64,000 nucleotides of DNA, taken from the NCBI RefSeq assembly GCF_007097265.1, contig NZ_VJZP01000001.1, positions 1 through 64,000 of the forward strand. The letters are read 5' to 3'. Positions 17,662-26,526 of the stretch are shown piece by piece. The DNA comes from Flavobacterium gawalongense (GTDB lineage Bacteria; Bacteroidota; Bacteroidia; Flavobacteriales; Flavobacteriaceae). Position 1 is the first letter of the stretch. Each line of letters begins with the position of its first letter. The notes beneath the pieces are model-generated. The model worked only from the letters and a program-made list of their open reading frames with translations. It had not been told where the DNA came from and searched no databases. Position numbers and translations under genes: made by a program.

Positions 17662-19272
17662 ATGACACTATATCAATGGTTTTTATTTTTTCTAATTATT
17701 CAAGTAGTTCACTTTTTAGGAACTTGGAAACTATACGAAAGCGCAGGAAGAAAACGTTGGGAAGCAGCTATTCCTGTTTATAATGCTATAATTTTAATGA
17801 AAATAATAGGCCGTCCTACTTGGTGGACGATTTTGCTTTTTATTCCTATTATTAACCTTATTATGTTTCCCGTAATTTGGGTCGAAACTTTAAGAAGTTT
17901 TGGAAAAAAATCTACTTTAGATACTTTTTTAGGGATTGTTACTTTTGGATTCTACATCTATTATATCAACTATACTCAAAAGTTAGATTACAAAGCAGAG
18001 AGAAACTTAATCCCCGAGAATAAAACTTCCGATACCATTAGTTCATTACTATTTGCTGTCATTGTTGCTACTTTGGTTCACACCTATTTTATACAGCCAT
18101 TTACGATTCCGTCTTCTTCATTAGAAAAAACATTATACGTTGGCGATTATTTATTTGTGAGTAAATTAAATTTTGGAGCAAGAACTCCTATGACTGCAAT
18201 TGCGTTGCCTATGGTACATGATTCAATCCCATTTTTAGGCGTTAAGTCATACCTATTCAATGATGATATTACAAAAAAGGAAACTTCGATTTTGAACAAG
18301 TTTCAATTACCCTATTTTAGATTCCCTTCGATTGAAACGATTAAACGCAATGAAATTGTAGTGTTTAATCAACCCGCAGATACTTTATTGGATATGGATA
18401 ATTTTAAACCAACAAGAAATTATTACAAACCTATTGACAAAAAAACAAATTTAGTAAAACGCTGTGTTGGAATACCTGGAGATTCTTTGGAGATTCGTGA
18501 AGGAAACATTTATATCAATGGAAAACCAACCAAATTACCAGAAAGTGCAAAACTTCAATATAACTTTTTTGTAAATACTCAAGGTACAAATATGGATCAA
18601 AATTCCCTAGTAAACAGGTATGGCGCTAGAGATGGTTTGAAGGATGGGAATGGAGATTTTGCATTGACCAATAATGGAGAATATGTATTGACATTAACCG
18701 ATAACGAAGCAGCCAGGATAGCGAACAATCCAGTAGTTAAAGGTGTCAAAAAGTATTTACTTCCAAAGGGAGAAGATGGAGATGTATTTCCTCACATTCA
18801 TTCGTTAGGATGGAACATAGACAATTTTGGACCTATTTATATTCCAAAAAAAGGAGAGACAATCAAATTAGACAAAAACACACTTCCATTTTATAAACGC
18901 ATTATACAGGAATACGAAAAAAATACATTACAGATTAACGGTGACAAAATTATAATAAACGGAAAACCAGTTAGCAGTTATACTTTTAAACAAGATTATT
19001 ATTGGATGATGGGAGATAATCGCCAAAACTCTTTAGACGCAAGATTTTGGGGATATGTTCCTTTTGACCATATAGTTGGTAAACCTGTATTCATTTGGTT
19101 TAGTTGGGATAAGGATGGTAAAGGGTTTCAAAAAATAAGGTGGAATCGTGTTTTCTCTTTCGTAAATGGAAATGGGGAACCTAAATCTTATTTAATCCAT
19201 TTCTTATTTGCCCTAACAGCCTTTTTTGTTGGTGAGCATTTCTGGAAAAAGAGAAAAGAGAAAAAGGGGTAA
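17662..19272 (+). CDS. lepB: Signal peptidase I (second of tandem pair)
   Basis: 536 residues and a direct paralogue of the preceding gene. The N-terminal ~110 residues differ at only a handful of positions and the DNA there is almost identical, while the catalytic part is clearly more diverged. The motifs are kept: IPSSSLEKTLYVGD (Ser nucleophile), LVKRCVGIPGDSL (Lys) and MGDNRQNSLDARFWGYVP. The insertion between the Lys and GDNR boxes differs from its partner, which suggests different substrates. The C-terminus has a membrane helix and KKRKEKKG tail. Confidence 0.93.
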   Translation: MTLYQWFLFFLIIQVVHFLGTWKLYESAGRKRWEAAIPVYNAIILMKIIGRPTWWTILLFIPIINLIMFPVIWVETLRSFGKKSTLDTFLGIVTFGFYIYYINYTQKLDYKAERNLIPENKTSDTISSLLFAVIVATLVHTYFIQPFTIPSSSLEKTLYVGDYLFVSKLNFGARTPMTAIALPMVHDSIPFLGVKSYLFNDDITKKETSILNKFQLPYFRFPSIETIKRNEIVVFNQPADTLLDMDNFKPTRNYYKPIDKKTNLVKRCVGIPGDSLEIREGNIYINGKPTKLPESAKLQYNFFVNTQGTNMDQNSLVNRYGARDGLKDGNGDFALTNNGEYVLTLTDNEAARIANNPVVKGVKKYLLPKGEDGDVFPHIHSLGWNIDNFGPIYIPKKGETIKLDKNTLPFYKRIIQEYEKNTLQINGDKIIINGKPVSSYTFKQDYYWMMGDNRQNSLDARFWGYVPFDHIVGKPVFIWFSWDKDGKGFQKIRWNRVFSFVNGNGEPKSYLIHFLFALTAFFVGEHFWKKRKEKKG

Positions 19273-19340
19273 CATAAAAATTAAGGCTTAAGGTTCCATG
19301 TTGAACAACCTTAAACTTTAAACCTTAAACAAATCAACAA
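19273..19340. repeat. Heptad intergenic repeat before wbqC
   Basis: AAGGCTTAAGGTTCCATGTTGAACAACCTTAAACTTTAAACCTTAAAC: the same 7-bp period and central GTTGAACAAC as upstream of both lepB genes, ending 14 bp before the ATG. Confidence 0.6.
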
Positions 19341-19961
19341 ATGAACACACTAATACATCCCACCTATTTCCCATCGATTAGCCATTTTGCAGCGATCGCT
19401 CAGGCTGAAAGTATTATGTTCGAAATAGAGGATAATTTTCAAAAACAAACCAATCGCAATCGCACTTATATTTATAGTCCAAATGGAATTCAGTTATTGA
19501 ATATCCCTGTAAAACATTCGAAAGAAAGTCATCAAAAGACAAAAGATATCAAAATAGAAACTGATTTTGACTGGCAGAAACAACATTTTAAATCACTGGA
19601 AGCGGCATACAGAAGCTCTCCTTTTTTTGAATTTTTCGAAGATGACTTACGTCCAATATTCGAAAAAAAACATACCTTTCTTTTGGATTTGAATTTTGAA
19701 ACTTTAGCTATTATGACTAAATGTTTGAGAATGAAATTGGATTTTACTACTACAACTGAATATTTTCATGAAGTGGATACAAATGCCATAAAAGACTTTA
19801 GATTTTTGGTAGATGGAAAAAAGGATCCTTCTTCCTTTGAAACTTATACCCAGGTTTTTGATGATAAACATGGATTTATCAACAATCTAAGTATTCTGGA
19901 TTTATTATTTAATGAAGGAAAATATGCAATGGACTATTTGAAGAAACAGAAAATAGAATGA
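19341..19961 (+). CDS. WbqC family protein
   Basis: 206 residues resembling the WbqC-like family: HPTYFPSISHFAAIAQAES at the N-terminus, TNRNRTYIYSPNGIQLLNIP, then HSKESHQKTKDIKI, and a FDWQKQHFKSLEAAYRSSPFFEFF segment. WbqC-like proteins are linked to sugar or O-antigen nucleotide pathways, but the reaction is not established. It is the last gene of the parA-lepB train. Its last 39 codons (19845-19961) are duplicated in decayed form at 20878-21001, on the far side of the toxin-antitoxin pair. Confidence 0.85.
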   Translation: MNTLIHPTYFPSISHFAAIAQAESIMFEIEDNFQKQTNRNRTYIYSPNGIQLLNIPVKHSKESHQKTKDIKIETDFDWQKQHFKSLEAAYRSSPFFEFFEDDLRPIFEKKHTFLLDLNFETLAIMTKCLRMKLDFTTTTEYFHEVDTNAIKDFRFLVDGKKDPSSFETYTQVFDDKHGFINNLSILDLLFNEGKYAMDYLKKQKIE

Positions 19962-19991
19962 GACTGAAAACAATTTTATATCTTTGTTTAA

Positions 19992-20297
19992 ATGAAAACC
20001 AAATACACCATATCTCAATTATCTCCTCATATTTTTTGGGATGTTAATACAATGTCTTTGGATTTTGAAAAATCAAAAGAACAAATCATCTATAAGGTAC
20101 TCGAATTTGGCGTTATGAACGATTGGAACATCATCAAAAAAGTTTACGGTTTAGAAGTAATAAAAAATATTTCTCTTCAATTCAGAAGCTTGGATGTTGT
20201 TACACTTTCTTTTTTAGCCAACCTATTTCAAATAGAAAAATCCAATTTCAGATGTTACAAACTCAAACAATCGAACCAAAACTCCTGGAATTATTAA
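19992..20297 (+). CDS. Probable antitoxin (DUF6922-like) of an AbiEii-type pair
   Basis: 101 residues with the opening ISQLSPHIFWDVNTMSLDFE, a helical middle (VLEFGVMNDWNIIKKVYG) and a C-terminal segment resembling the small partner proteins found before AbiEii nucleotidyltransferases. Its 3' end overlaps the toxin gene by 46 bases in another frame, typical of coupled antitoxin-toxin expression. No DNA-binding motif is obvious. The antitoxin assignment rests mainly on position and the recalled family resemblance. Confidence 0.75.
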   Translation: MKTKYTISQLSPHIFWDVNTMSLDFEKSKEQIIYKVLEFGVMNDWNIIKKVYGLEVIKNISLQFRSLDVVTLSFLANLFQIEKSNFRCYKLKQSNQNSWNY

Positions 20298-20863
20298 ACA
20301 AGATAATGACTTCGGAAATATTTGAAGGATTTAATCTCGTTGGAGGAACTTCGTTAGCATTACAAATTGGACATCGCTTTTCGGTAGATATCGATATGTT
20401 TGGGAATTCCGAAATAAACGAAGTCGAATTCACTGAAGAACTATCTAATTTCGGAAAAGTTATTACTCTAAAAAAAAGCAAAAGTATCATTATTTTCTCC
20501 GTAGATGGCATTAAAGTTGATTTTGTAAATTATAAATATCCTTTGATCGAAAGCCCAAATAGTATTAAAAACATAAGAATGGTTTCAGACAAGGATGTTG
20601 CGGCTATGAAACTCAATGCTATTGCAGGAAGGGGAAGCCGGAAGGACTTCATTGATTTGTATTTTCTTCTAAAAAAATACTCCCTAAAAGAACTGTTTTC
20701 ATTTTACAATAAAAAATATACAGATGGTTCTGAATTTATGGTTTTAAAAAGTTTAACTTATTTCGACGATGCTGAAAATGAAGAAATGCCAATTATGTTT
20801 GAAGAGGTTGATTGGAATGAAATAAAAAACACAATAGTAAAAGCAGAACATAACTTAGTTTAA
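20252..20863 (+). CDS. AbiEii/AbiGii-type nucleotidyltransferase toxin
   Basis: The start is taken at ATG 20252 (MLQTQTIEPKLLELL); a longer in-frame start at 20123 would read far into the antitoxin gene. 203 residues. Motifs of the type IV toxin nucleotidyltransferases: LVGGTSLALQIGHRFSVDID with the DxD metal-binding pair, and the downstream VAAMKLNAIAGRGSRKDFID box with the conserved Lys-Asp-x-x-Asp. Family members transfer nucleotides to cellular targets and cause growth arrest or phage abortive infection. The pair lies between two copies of the wbqC 3' end, a sign of horizontal acquisition. Confidence 0.88.
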   Translation: MLQTQTIEPKLLELLNKIMTSEIFEGFNLVGGTSLALQIGHRFSVDIDMFGNSEINEVEFTEELSNFGKVITLKKSKSIIIFSVDGIKVDFVNYKYPLIESPNSIKNIRMVSDKDVAAMKLNAIAGRGSRKDFIDLYFLLKKYSLKELFSFYNKKYTDGSEFMVLKSLTYFDDAENEEMPIMFEEVDWNEIKNTIVKAEHNLV

Positions 20864-20877
20864 ATTTCTAGAAAATT

Positions 20878-21001
20878 TACACCCAATTTTTTGATGACAA
20901 ATATGGTTTCATCAAATAATTTAAGCATTCTGGATTTATTATTTAATGAAGGGAAATATGCAATGGATTATTTGAAGAAACAAAAACTTATAATAAAATA
21001 G
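20878..21001 (+). pseudogene. Decayed duplicate of wbqC 3' end
   Basis: Aligned with 19845-19961, the last ~37 codons of wbqC match at about 88% of bases, and 10 of 13 differences are at third codon positions. One extra T after ATCAAA breaks the frame, and no start codon belongs to it. Because most differences are silent, this copy was once coding in another lineage or for a long time before it was cut off. Confidence 0.85.
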
Positions 21002-21012
21002 ATTCCAAAGTT

Positions 21013-22059
21013 TTATTCGAAAGACAATCTGGCCATTATAGGAAAATGATCGGAATTTATAAATTCCGGGAAACTTTCAAATTTCTTGACTTTCATTTTT
21101 TCGTCAGCAAATATATAATCGATACGGGCAGGATAGTATCTAAATTTATAAGTGGCGCCAAAACCTTTTCCAGCTTCTTCAAAACTGTCTTTCAGCTTTC
21201 CTTTAATACTGCGGTAAACATAAGAAAAAGCACTATTATTCATGTCTCCACAAATTATAATAGGATATTTACAATCCTTTTTATGCTCCATAAAAATCTC
21301 TGCTTGCTCTTGTTGTTGTTTAAAAGCAATACTAATTCTTTTAAACATCATTTGAGATTTATCCTGATTAATTGCTTCAATATTCTCATCAATTTCATTA
21401 ACATCAGGAGATATTTTTAAGGATTGTAAATGCATATTATAAACCCTGATAACATCTTTTCCTTTTTTAATATCTGCAAAAACAACATTATTAGTGGAGT
21501 TAGGAAAAATAACATTTCCTTGGTCAATAATGGGGAATTTAGAAAAAATAGCCTGCCCACTTTTAATATTGTTTCCATCTGTAAAAATATACCGATGCGG
21601 ATATACTTTCAGATCAATGTTGGCTGAAGAAGAATATTCCTGAATGCACAATATATCGGGATTTTTATCATTTATAAAGGTTAGAATCTCAGAAGGGACA
21701 TCGTCCCTATCAATCCATTTGAACACATTGAATAGGTGAACATTGTAGCTCATTATAGTAAAATCATTCTCTGCTTTGGGCAATTCGACTGAAGAAAATT
21801 TATAGAATTTATTTATAAAAGTAATTCCTATCAAAAGTACCAGACCGGAAACAATCATTCGTTTTTTGAATTGAATTGCCCAATACGCAAAAAACAACCC
21901 ATTTATAATAAAAAAAAGAGGCATAAAAAGCGTCAACACCGACAAAAGAGGAAAGGATTTTGGCGCTAAAAAAGGCAAAACGTAGGCAATGAAAGTCATT
22001 ACAGCGAGTGCTATATTTAATACAAACATTACTTTATTGAACCATGAAAGGTTTTTCAT
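21013..22059 (-). CDS. Endonuclease/exonuclease/phosphatase family protein
   Basis: The start is chosen at ATG 22059 (MKNLSWFNKVMFVLN); an upstream GTG at 22095 adds 12 residues without domain content. 348 residues. Two or three N-terminal membrane helices (about 1-90) are followed by an EEP domain: FTIMSYNVHLF, NPDILCIQEYS (metal-binding Glu), IICGDMNNSAFS and the final SDHFPIMARL. The catalytic part would face the periplasm or cytoplasm depending on topology. The substrate (DNA, phospholipid or other phosphodiester) cannot be told. It lies 43 bp downstream of a rhomboid gene, in one minus-strand operon with mutL. Confidence 0.88.
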   Translation of the reverse strand: MKNLSWFNKVMFVLNIALAVMTFIAYVLPFLAPKSFPLLSVLTLFMPLFFIINGLFFAYWAIQFKKRMIVSGLVLLIGITFINKFYKFSSVELPKAENDFTIMSYNVHLFNVFKWIDRDDVPSEILTFINDKNPDILCIQEYSSSANIDLKVYPHRYIFTDGNNIKSGQAIFSKFPIIDQGNVIFPNSTNNVVFADIKKGKDVIRVYNMHLQSLKISPDVNEIDENIEAINQDKSQMMFKRISIAFKQQQEQAEIFMEHKKDCKYPIIICGDMNNSAFSYVYRSIKGKLKDSFEEAGKGFGATYKFRYYPARIDYIFADEKMKVKKFESFPEFINSDHFPIMARLSFE

Positions 22060-22102
22060 TTTTTCATTTTTTTCTGCAGACTGAAAACGGAACACTGCTA
22101 AC

Positions 22103-22966
22103 TTACTTACCCGCTTTGAACAAAAATTCTTTTTCTTCTTTTGTCAAACTATCATAACCCGACTGACTAATTTTATCTAAAATTTCATCAATCTGTTGCT
22201 GTGCTTTGTCCTTTGTAATTATTCTTGAACTACTTTTCTCAACTGGTTTACTATAATTTTTATGAACCCTTTTGAATGGCGTTGATGCACTTTTTTTGAA
22301 CAAATTTGTAAAAAAATCAAAAACACGTGATACTATTTTACTCAAATCAATTCCATTCTTGAGCAATTTAATAAAAATAAAACCAAAAAACGCACCGGAT
22401 AGATGAGAAATATGTCCGCCAGTATTTCCTAATCTAAATTGCATTAAATCAATTAAAATAATCACAAAAGTGATATGCCACAGTTTTACATTCCCAATTA
22501 ACAACAATCGTAAATTCATCAATGGATGATAGGTTGTTGTGGCTACTAAAACAGCCATAATTGCTGCAGAAGCACCAACAATGGAAGAACTTAAATTCAA
22601 AAAATAATAACCGGCGACAAAAGCTATTCCGGCAAATATAGCGCTCAATACATACAACCCTAAATATTGCTTCGGTGTAAAAAAGGTCAAAAACAAAGTG
22701 CTTGAAAAGTTTAAAACCACCATATTAAATAACAAATGCCAAAATCCATCGTGAAAAAAGGCATAGGTTAGAAAAGTCCAAGGTTTCACAATAAAATTAG
22801 AAGGTTCCGAAGAAAGGGCAATCCAGGTTGGAAAATCAAATGCGCCAACCTTAAATTGGTAGAAAAACAATAATGAAACCAAAAAGCAAACCACGTTCCA
22901 GAAAATTAGCTTAATTGCTATTCCTCCCATCTTGTATTGTAATTTCAGGTCGTCAATAATATTCAT
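22103..22966 (-). CDS. Rhomboid family intramembrane serine protease
   Basis: 287 residues with six predicted membrane helices. Motifs: FFHDGFWHLLFNMVVL (conserved His/Asn of helix 2), SIVGASAAIMAVL (GxSx nucleophile Ser) and GGHISHLSGAFFGF (catalytic His). The serine motif reads GASAA instead of GxSG. The C-terminal ~75 residues are cytoplasmic, basic, and include KDKAQQQIDEILDKISQSG, a feature seen in Bacteroidetes rhomboids. It lies in tandem with a second rhomboid upstream. Confidence 0.93.
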   Translation of the reverse strand: MNIIDDLKLQYKMGGIAIKLIFWNVVCFLVSLLFFYQFKVGAFDFPTWIALSSEPSNFIVKPWTFLTYAFFHDGFWHLLFNMVVLNFSSTLFLTFFTPKQYLGLYVLSAIFAGIAFVAGYYFLNLSSSIVGASAAIMAVLVATTTYHPLMNLRLLLIGNVKLWHITFVIILIDLMQFRLGNTGGHISHLSGAFFGFIFIKLLKNGIDLSKIVSRVFDFFTNLFKKSASTPFKRVHKNYSKPVEKSSSRIITKDKAQQQIDEILDKISQSGYDSLTKEEKEFLFKAGK

Positions 22967-23039
22967 AATTTAATTAGGATTTAATATCAGATGTTTTAGC
23001 CATAATACTGAAGACTACTACTAGAAACAGATTACTTTT

Positions 23040-23786
23040 TTAATTCCAACGGTTTTTATTAAACTGATTTTTCTTCCAGTACCACATAATTATAAAACCA
23101 AATAAAGCGCCTCCTACATGGGCAAAATGTGCTATTCCGCCACCGCCTCCAAAAATTGATTGACCGGATACTCCTAAATACAAATCTACTAAAACTAACC
23201 CTGGTACAAAATATTTTGCTTTTATTGGAACAGGAATAAACATCAAAGCCAATTCAGCATTAGGAAACATAAAAGCAAAAGCAACAATTACACCATATAT
23301 AGCTCCTGAAGCTCCAACTACAGTTCCAAAATAGGCACTTACGAAATTTTGAAAACTAGGACTGTTTAAAAGCGGTACAATCTGATCATTGCCTTTTCCA
23401 TTTAAAACAGCTAAAATTTCCGTTTTAGAAAATCCCTGTTCTATCAAAATATTTACTCCATCCTGAAAATAATAATAGTTAATCCCTGTATGGAGCAATG
23501 CTGCACCTAAACCACAGGAAATATAAAAAAACAGAAATTTTTTGCTCCCCCAAATGCTTTCCAATGCAGAACCAAAAGAGTATAAGGCAAACATATTGAA
23601 GAAAATATGCATAAATCCACCATGCATAAACATGTGTGAAATAGGCTGCCAAACCTGGAAATTTGGATTTTCAGGAAAATACATGGAAAGCATTTTATAG
23701 GCTGGATCTCCTAATGCAAGCGTTCCAACGAAAAATAATATATTTATAATGATTAATTGCTTAACCGTCTCCGTTACGTTTCTCAT
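23040..23786 (-). CDS. Rhomboid family intramembrane serine protease
   Basis: 248 residues. The classical motifs are complete: MFMHGGFMHIFFNMFALYSFG, the nucleophile GASGAIYGV and the catalytic His in AHFAHVGGALFGF. Helices 2 and 3 are separated by an extended loop (NYYYFQDGVNILIEQGFSKTE) that faces the periplasm. Its start overlaps the mutL stop by 4 bases (ATGA), so the two are translationally coupled. Substrates are unknown. Confidence 0.95.
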   Translation of the reverse strand: MRNVTETVKQLIIINILFFVGTLALGDPAYKMLSMYFPENPNFQVWQPISHMFMHGGFMHIFFNMFALYSFGSALESIWGSKKFLFFYISCGLGAALLHTGINYYYFQDGVNILIEQGFSKTEILAVLNGKGNDQIVPLLNSPSFQNFVSAYFGTVVGASGAIYGVIVAFAFMFPNAELALMFIPVPIKAKYFVPGLVLVDLYLGVSGQSIFGGGGGIAHFAHVGGALFGFIIMWYWKKNQFNKNRWN

Positions 23787-25624
23787 AGTGCAAATTTTTT
23801 ATCTAAATCTTCCACACGCATCGTGATGAAAGTGGGTTTATGAAATGGAGAAACATTGGGATCTTTACAGGCAAAAAGCCCGTTTACCAAGTTCTCCTGT
23901 TCTTTTTCTGTAAGGTGCGCTCCCGTTTTTACAGCCAAACTTTTCGCCATAGATTTGGCAATTGTATCGTTCTGGCTAAAACTGCTTTCTGGAATTCCAT
24001 CCTGCAAATCGCTTAACAATTGTTCTAAAACCAGTGAAACTTCACTCTCTGTCACATTCACTGGAATTCCCGAAATGACGATATGATCTATATTATTTTC
24101 TTCGAAAACAAATCCAGTATTCCTTAATGACAATTGTAATTCAGCGATGAGATCCATCTCGCTTGTTGAAAAGAACAAATTCAATGGAAATAATAATTGC
24201 TGGCTTGAAGCTTGATTAACCGTCATATTTACCAAAAACTGCTCATACAAAACGCGTTGATGTGCTCGTTGTTGATCGACAATTACCATTCCTGATTTTA
24301 TCGATGAAACAATGTATTTTTTATGTATTTGATAGGTTTTATGAACTGCATGTTCCACTTCTTCGTCATTGAATAAAGACGAAGTTACTTCTTCGTTTTC
24401 AAAAGTAATATGCCCAATTTCATCTGTATCCTGTTTTAAGCCCACGTACAAACTTTCCCAATTTGCCGTTGGTTCAGGCTTCTTGTAATTTGAAAAATGT
24501 TTGTTGGGTTTATCATCAGAGAACGGATTGAAGTTTCCATCAACCTGAATCGTAGGTGTTGCCCCTTCTAAATCTTTGTAATGATATGGCGTGTCTAAAT
24601 TAGAATCCCTATCAAAATCCAAAACGGGAGCTACATTAAATTGTCCCAAACTATGCTTAATTGACGCTCTTAAAATAGCATATAATGCATGCTCGTCATC
24701 AAACTTGATCTCCGTTTTAGTAGGATGAATATTGATATCAATTGTATTGGGAGGCACAGATAAATATAAAAAATAACTGGGTTGTGCACCGTCTTTCAAA
24801 ATCCCGTCATAAGCAGCCATAACCGCATGGTGCAAATAACCGCTTTTTATAAAACGGTCGTTCACGAAGAAAAATTGTTCGCCACGATTTTTTTTGGCAA
24901 ATTCAGGTTTACTTACAAATCCTTGTATAGCGACTATTTCGGTTTCTTCCTGAACCGGTACTAATTTCTCATTGGTTTTACCCGAAAAAATATTGACAAT
25001 TCGTTGTCGTAAAGTGGAAGGCGGCAAATTAAACATTTCACTGCCGTTGTGATAAAACGTAAAATGTATTTTTGGGTGAGCCAAAGCCACACGTTGAAAC
25101 TCATCAATAATGTGGCGGTATTCCACCGTATCCGACTTCAAGAAATTGCGTCGTGCAGGAATATTAAAGAATAAGTTTTTGACTGCAAATGAAGTGCCTT
25201 TGGGCAAAACAGCAACATCTTGAGATACAAATTTACTGCCTTCAATGATGATATGCGTTCCAAGTTCTTCTTGATCTTGCTTGGTTTTCATTTCTACATG
25301 GGCAATAGCCGCAATAGATGCCAATGCTTCTCCACGAAAACCTTTGGTATGCAAAGAAAATAAATCTTCGGCCTGACGAATTTTGGAAGTGGCATGACGT
25401 TCAAAACACAAACGTGCATCAGTCACACTCATACCTAAACCATTATCAATTACTTGTACTAATGCCTTTCCCGCATCTTTAATAATTAATTTGATGTCCG
25501 TTGCTCTTGCATCAACTGCATTTTCAAGCAATTCTTTGACCACCGAAGCCGGTCTTTGAACAACTTCTCCAGCAGCAATTTGATTGGCAACGTGATCAGG
25601 AAGTAATTGAATAATACTCGACAT
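23783..25624 (-). CDS. mutL: DNA mismatch repair protein MutL (endonuclease motifs absent)
   Basis: 613 residues. The N-terminal GHKL ATPase is intact: VANQIAAGEVVQRPASVVKE, DNGLGM, GFRGEALASIA. The C-terminal dimerisation domain is present, but the metal-binding endonuclease motifs are altered. DQHAxxExxxxE reads DQQRAHQRVLYE, the ACHxAVK-like motif reads AKSLAVKTG, and the terminal CPHGRP motif reads SPFHKP. It should therefore match-make in mismatch repair but may not nick DNA itself. It is the first gene of an operon with two rhomboids and the EEP protein. Confidence 0.96.
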   Translation of the reverse strand: MSSIIQLLPDHVANQIAAGEVVQRPASVVKELLENAVDARATDIKLIIKDAGKALVQVIDNGLGMSVTDARLCFERHATSKIRQAEDLFSLHTKGFRGEALASIAAIAHVEMKTKQDQEELGTHIIIEGSKFVSQDVAVLPKGTSFAVKNLFFNIPARRNFLKSDTVEYRHIIDEFQRVALAHPKIHFTFYHNGSEMFNLPPSTLRQRIVNIFSGKTNEKLVPVQEETEIVAIQGFVSKPEFAKKNRGEQFFFVNDRFIKSGYLHHAVMAAYDGILKDGAQPSYFLYLSVPPNTIDINIHPTKTEIKFDDEHALYAILRASIKHSLGQFNVAPVLDFDRDSNLDTPYHYKDLEGATPTIQVDGNFNPFSDDKPNKHFSNYKKPEPTANWESLYVGLKQDTDEIGHITFENEEVTSSLFNDEEVEHAVHKTYQIHKKYIVSSIKSGMVIVDQQRAHQRVLYEQFLVNMTVNQASSQQLLFPLNLFFSTSEMDLIAELQLSLRNTGFVFEENNIDHIVISGIPVNVTESEVSLVLEQLLSDLQDGIPESSFSQNDTIAKSMAKSLAVKTGAHLTEKEQENLVNGLFACKDPNVSPFHKPTFITMRVEDLDKKFAL

Positions 25625-25678
25625 TAAAAAATTTAGGTTTAAAGTTTAGGATTTAAAGTTTTTCAAACCCAAGATGTA

Positions 25679-25765
25679 CAAATTTAATGAATTTCTATTG
25701 GCTTTTGTAGTTTAGAAAATCATAAAAAAACAAAAAAAGCATAACAATCTGTATAACAGAATAAG
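25679..25765. repeat. Duplicated intergenic segment, copy next to mutL
   Basis: CAAATTTAATGAATTTCTAT through AATCATAAAAAAACAAAAAA matches 26527-26587. On the minus strand it carries TAAATTTG (25679-25686, a -7 element for mutL) preceded by the T tract and a weak hairpin (CTGTATAACAG) ending the DUF6624 gene. Confidence 0.7.
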
Positions 25766-25801
25766 TCAATTTAACAATCCTAATTATTATTGAATTGCAA
25801 A

Positions 25802-26485
25802 CTATTTTATATTATTTATTTCATCAAGAGAATAAACCTTATATACTATTTCCATTCTTTTTGCATTTTCTTCAACTGTACTTGTAAAACCTGCTTTTTT
25901 TCTACGTTCGTTAACTGATTCCGGATCTTTTATTGGTGAAATATATCTGAGATATTCTGCTAATCCAGTTTCTTTATTTGTTGTTTTTTTCCACCCTCCT
26001 TGTGTTCCATAAATTTGCTCTTTTCCTTCAGATGTTAATAATCGATCTTGCATCATTGCAAACAGCGTAAAAGGAATTTCACTTTTATTTGCGGCTTCTT
26101 TAATTAAAGGAAAATATTTTGGAATTTCATTACTGTGTTGAATCACGTACCAAGTCGCTTCATTTGTAGGTTCACCAACTAGGGATTTCCCTGGATAACC
26201 ATATTCTGCAATTATTTTTTCAACTTTGACCAAATTAATAGAATCTCGCTTTTTTAAAATCATGAAAACATTATCTTGAAACAACTCTTCTTTGGAATAA
26301 CCCGTTTCTTTAAGTATTTCAACTTTTCTATTTTCGGTTGTCTCAGAATCTATATATTCTCTAAGGATTTGATCAGATTTTAAAATAATATTCAACTCAT
26401 TTTTTAAATTTTGGTCTATTCTAGTTTGAGATTGAGTCAATCCAAAAATTAATAGTACAATACTATTTAGTAAATACTTTTTCAT
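25802..26485 (-). CDS. DUF6624-like secreted protein
   Basis: 227 residues with a signal peptide (MKKYLLNSIVLLIFGLTQSQ). The mature part is helical and charged. Its centre and C-terminus carry the features recalled for DUF6624: EYGYPGKSLVGEPTNEATWY, VIQHSNEIPKYFPLIKEA, MMQDRLLTSEGKEQIYGTQG. Family function is unknown; the protein is predicted to be periplasmic. It lies between ribH and mutL, and both its flanking spacers are copies of one another, which suggests it was inserted there. Confidence 0.75.
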   Translation of the reverse strand: MKKYLLNSIVLLIFGLTQSQTRIDQNLKNELNIILKSDQILREYIDSETTENRKVEILKETGYSKEELFQDNVFMILKKRDSINLVKVEKIIAEYGYPGKSLVGEPTNEATWYVIQHSNEIPKYFPLIKEAANKSEIPFTLFAMMQDRLLTSEGKEQIYGTQGGWKKTTNKETGLAEYLRYISPIKDPESVNERRKKAGFTSTVEENAKRMEIVYKVYSLDEINNIK

Positions 26486-26526
26486 ATGTAAATTAATATG
26501 TAATTTATTATTTGTAGCATAAACAT

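Noticed and set aside
20123-20251. Longer N-terminus for the AbiEii-type toxin
   Set aside because: The extra 43 codons overlap the antitoxin gene in another frame and read as low-quality sequence; the family N-terminus begins at MLQTQ (20252).
23783-25624. Long frames on the opposite strand within mutL and several other genes
   Set aside because: They lack domain content, start and promoter signals, and lie wholly inside well-recognised genes, so they are shadow frames.
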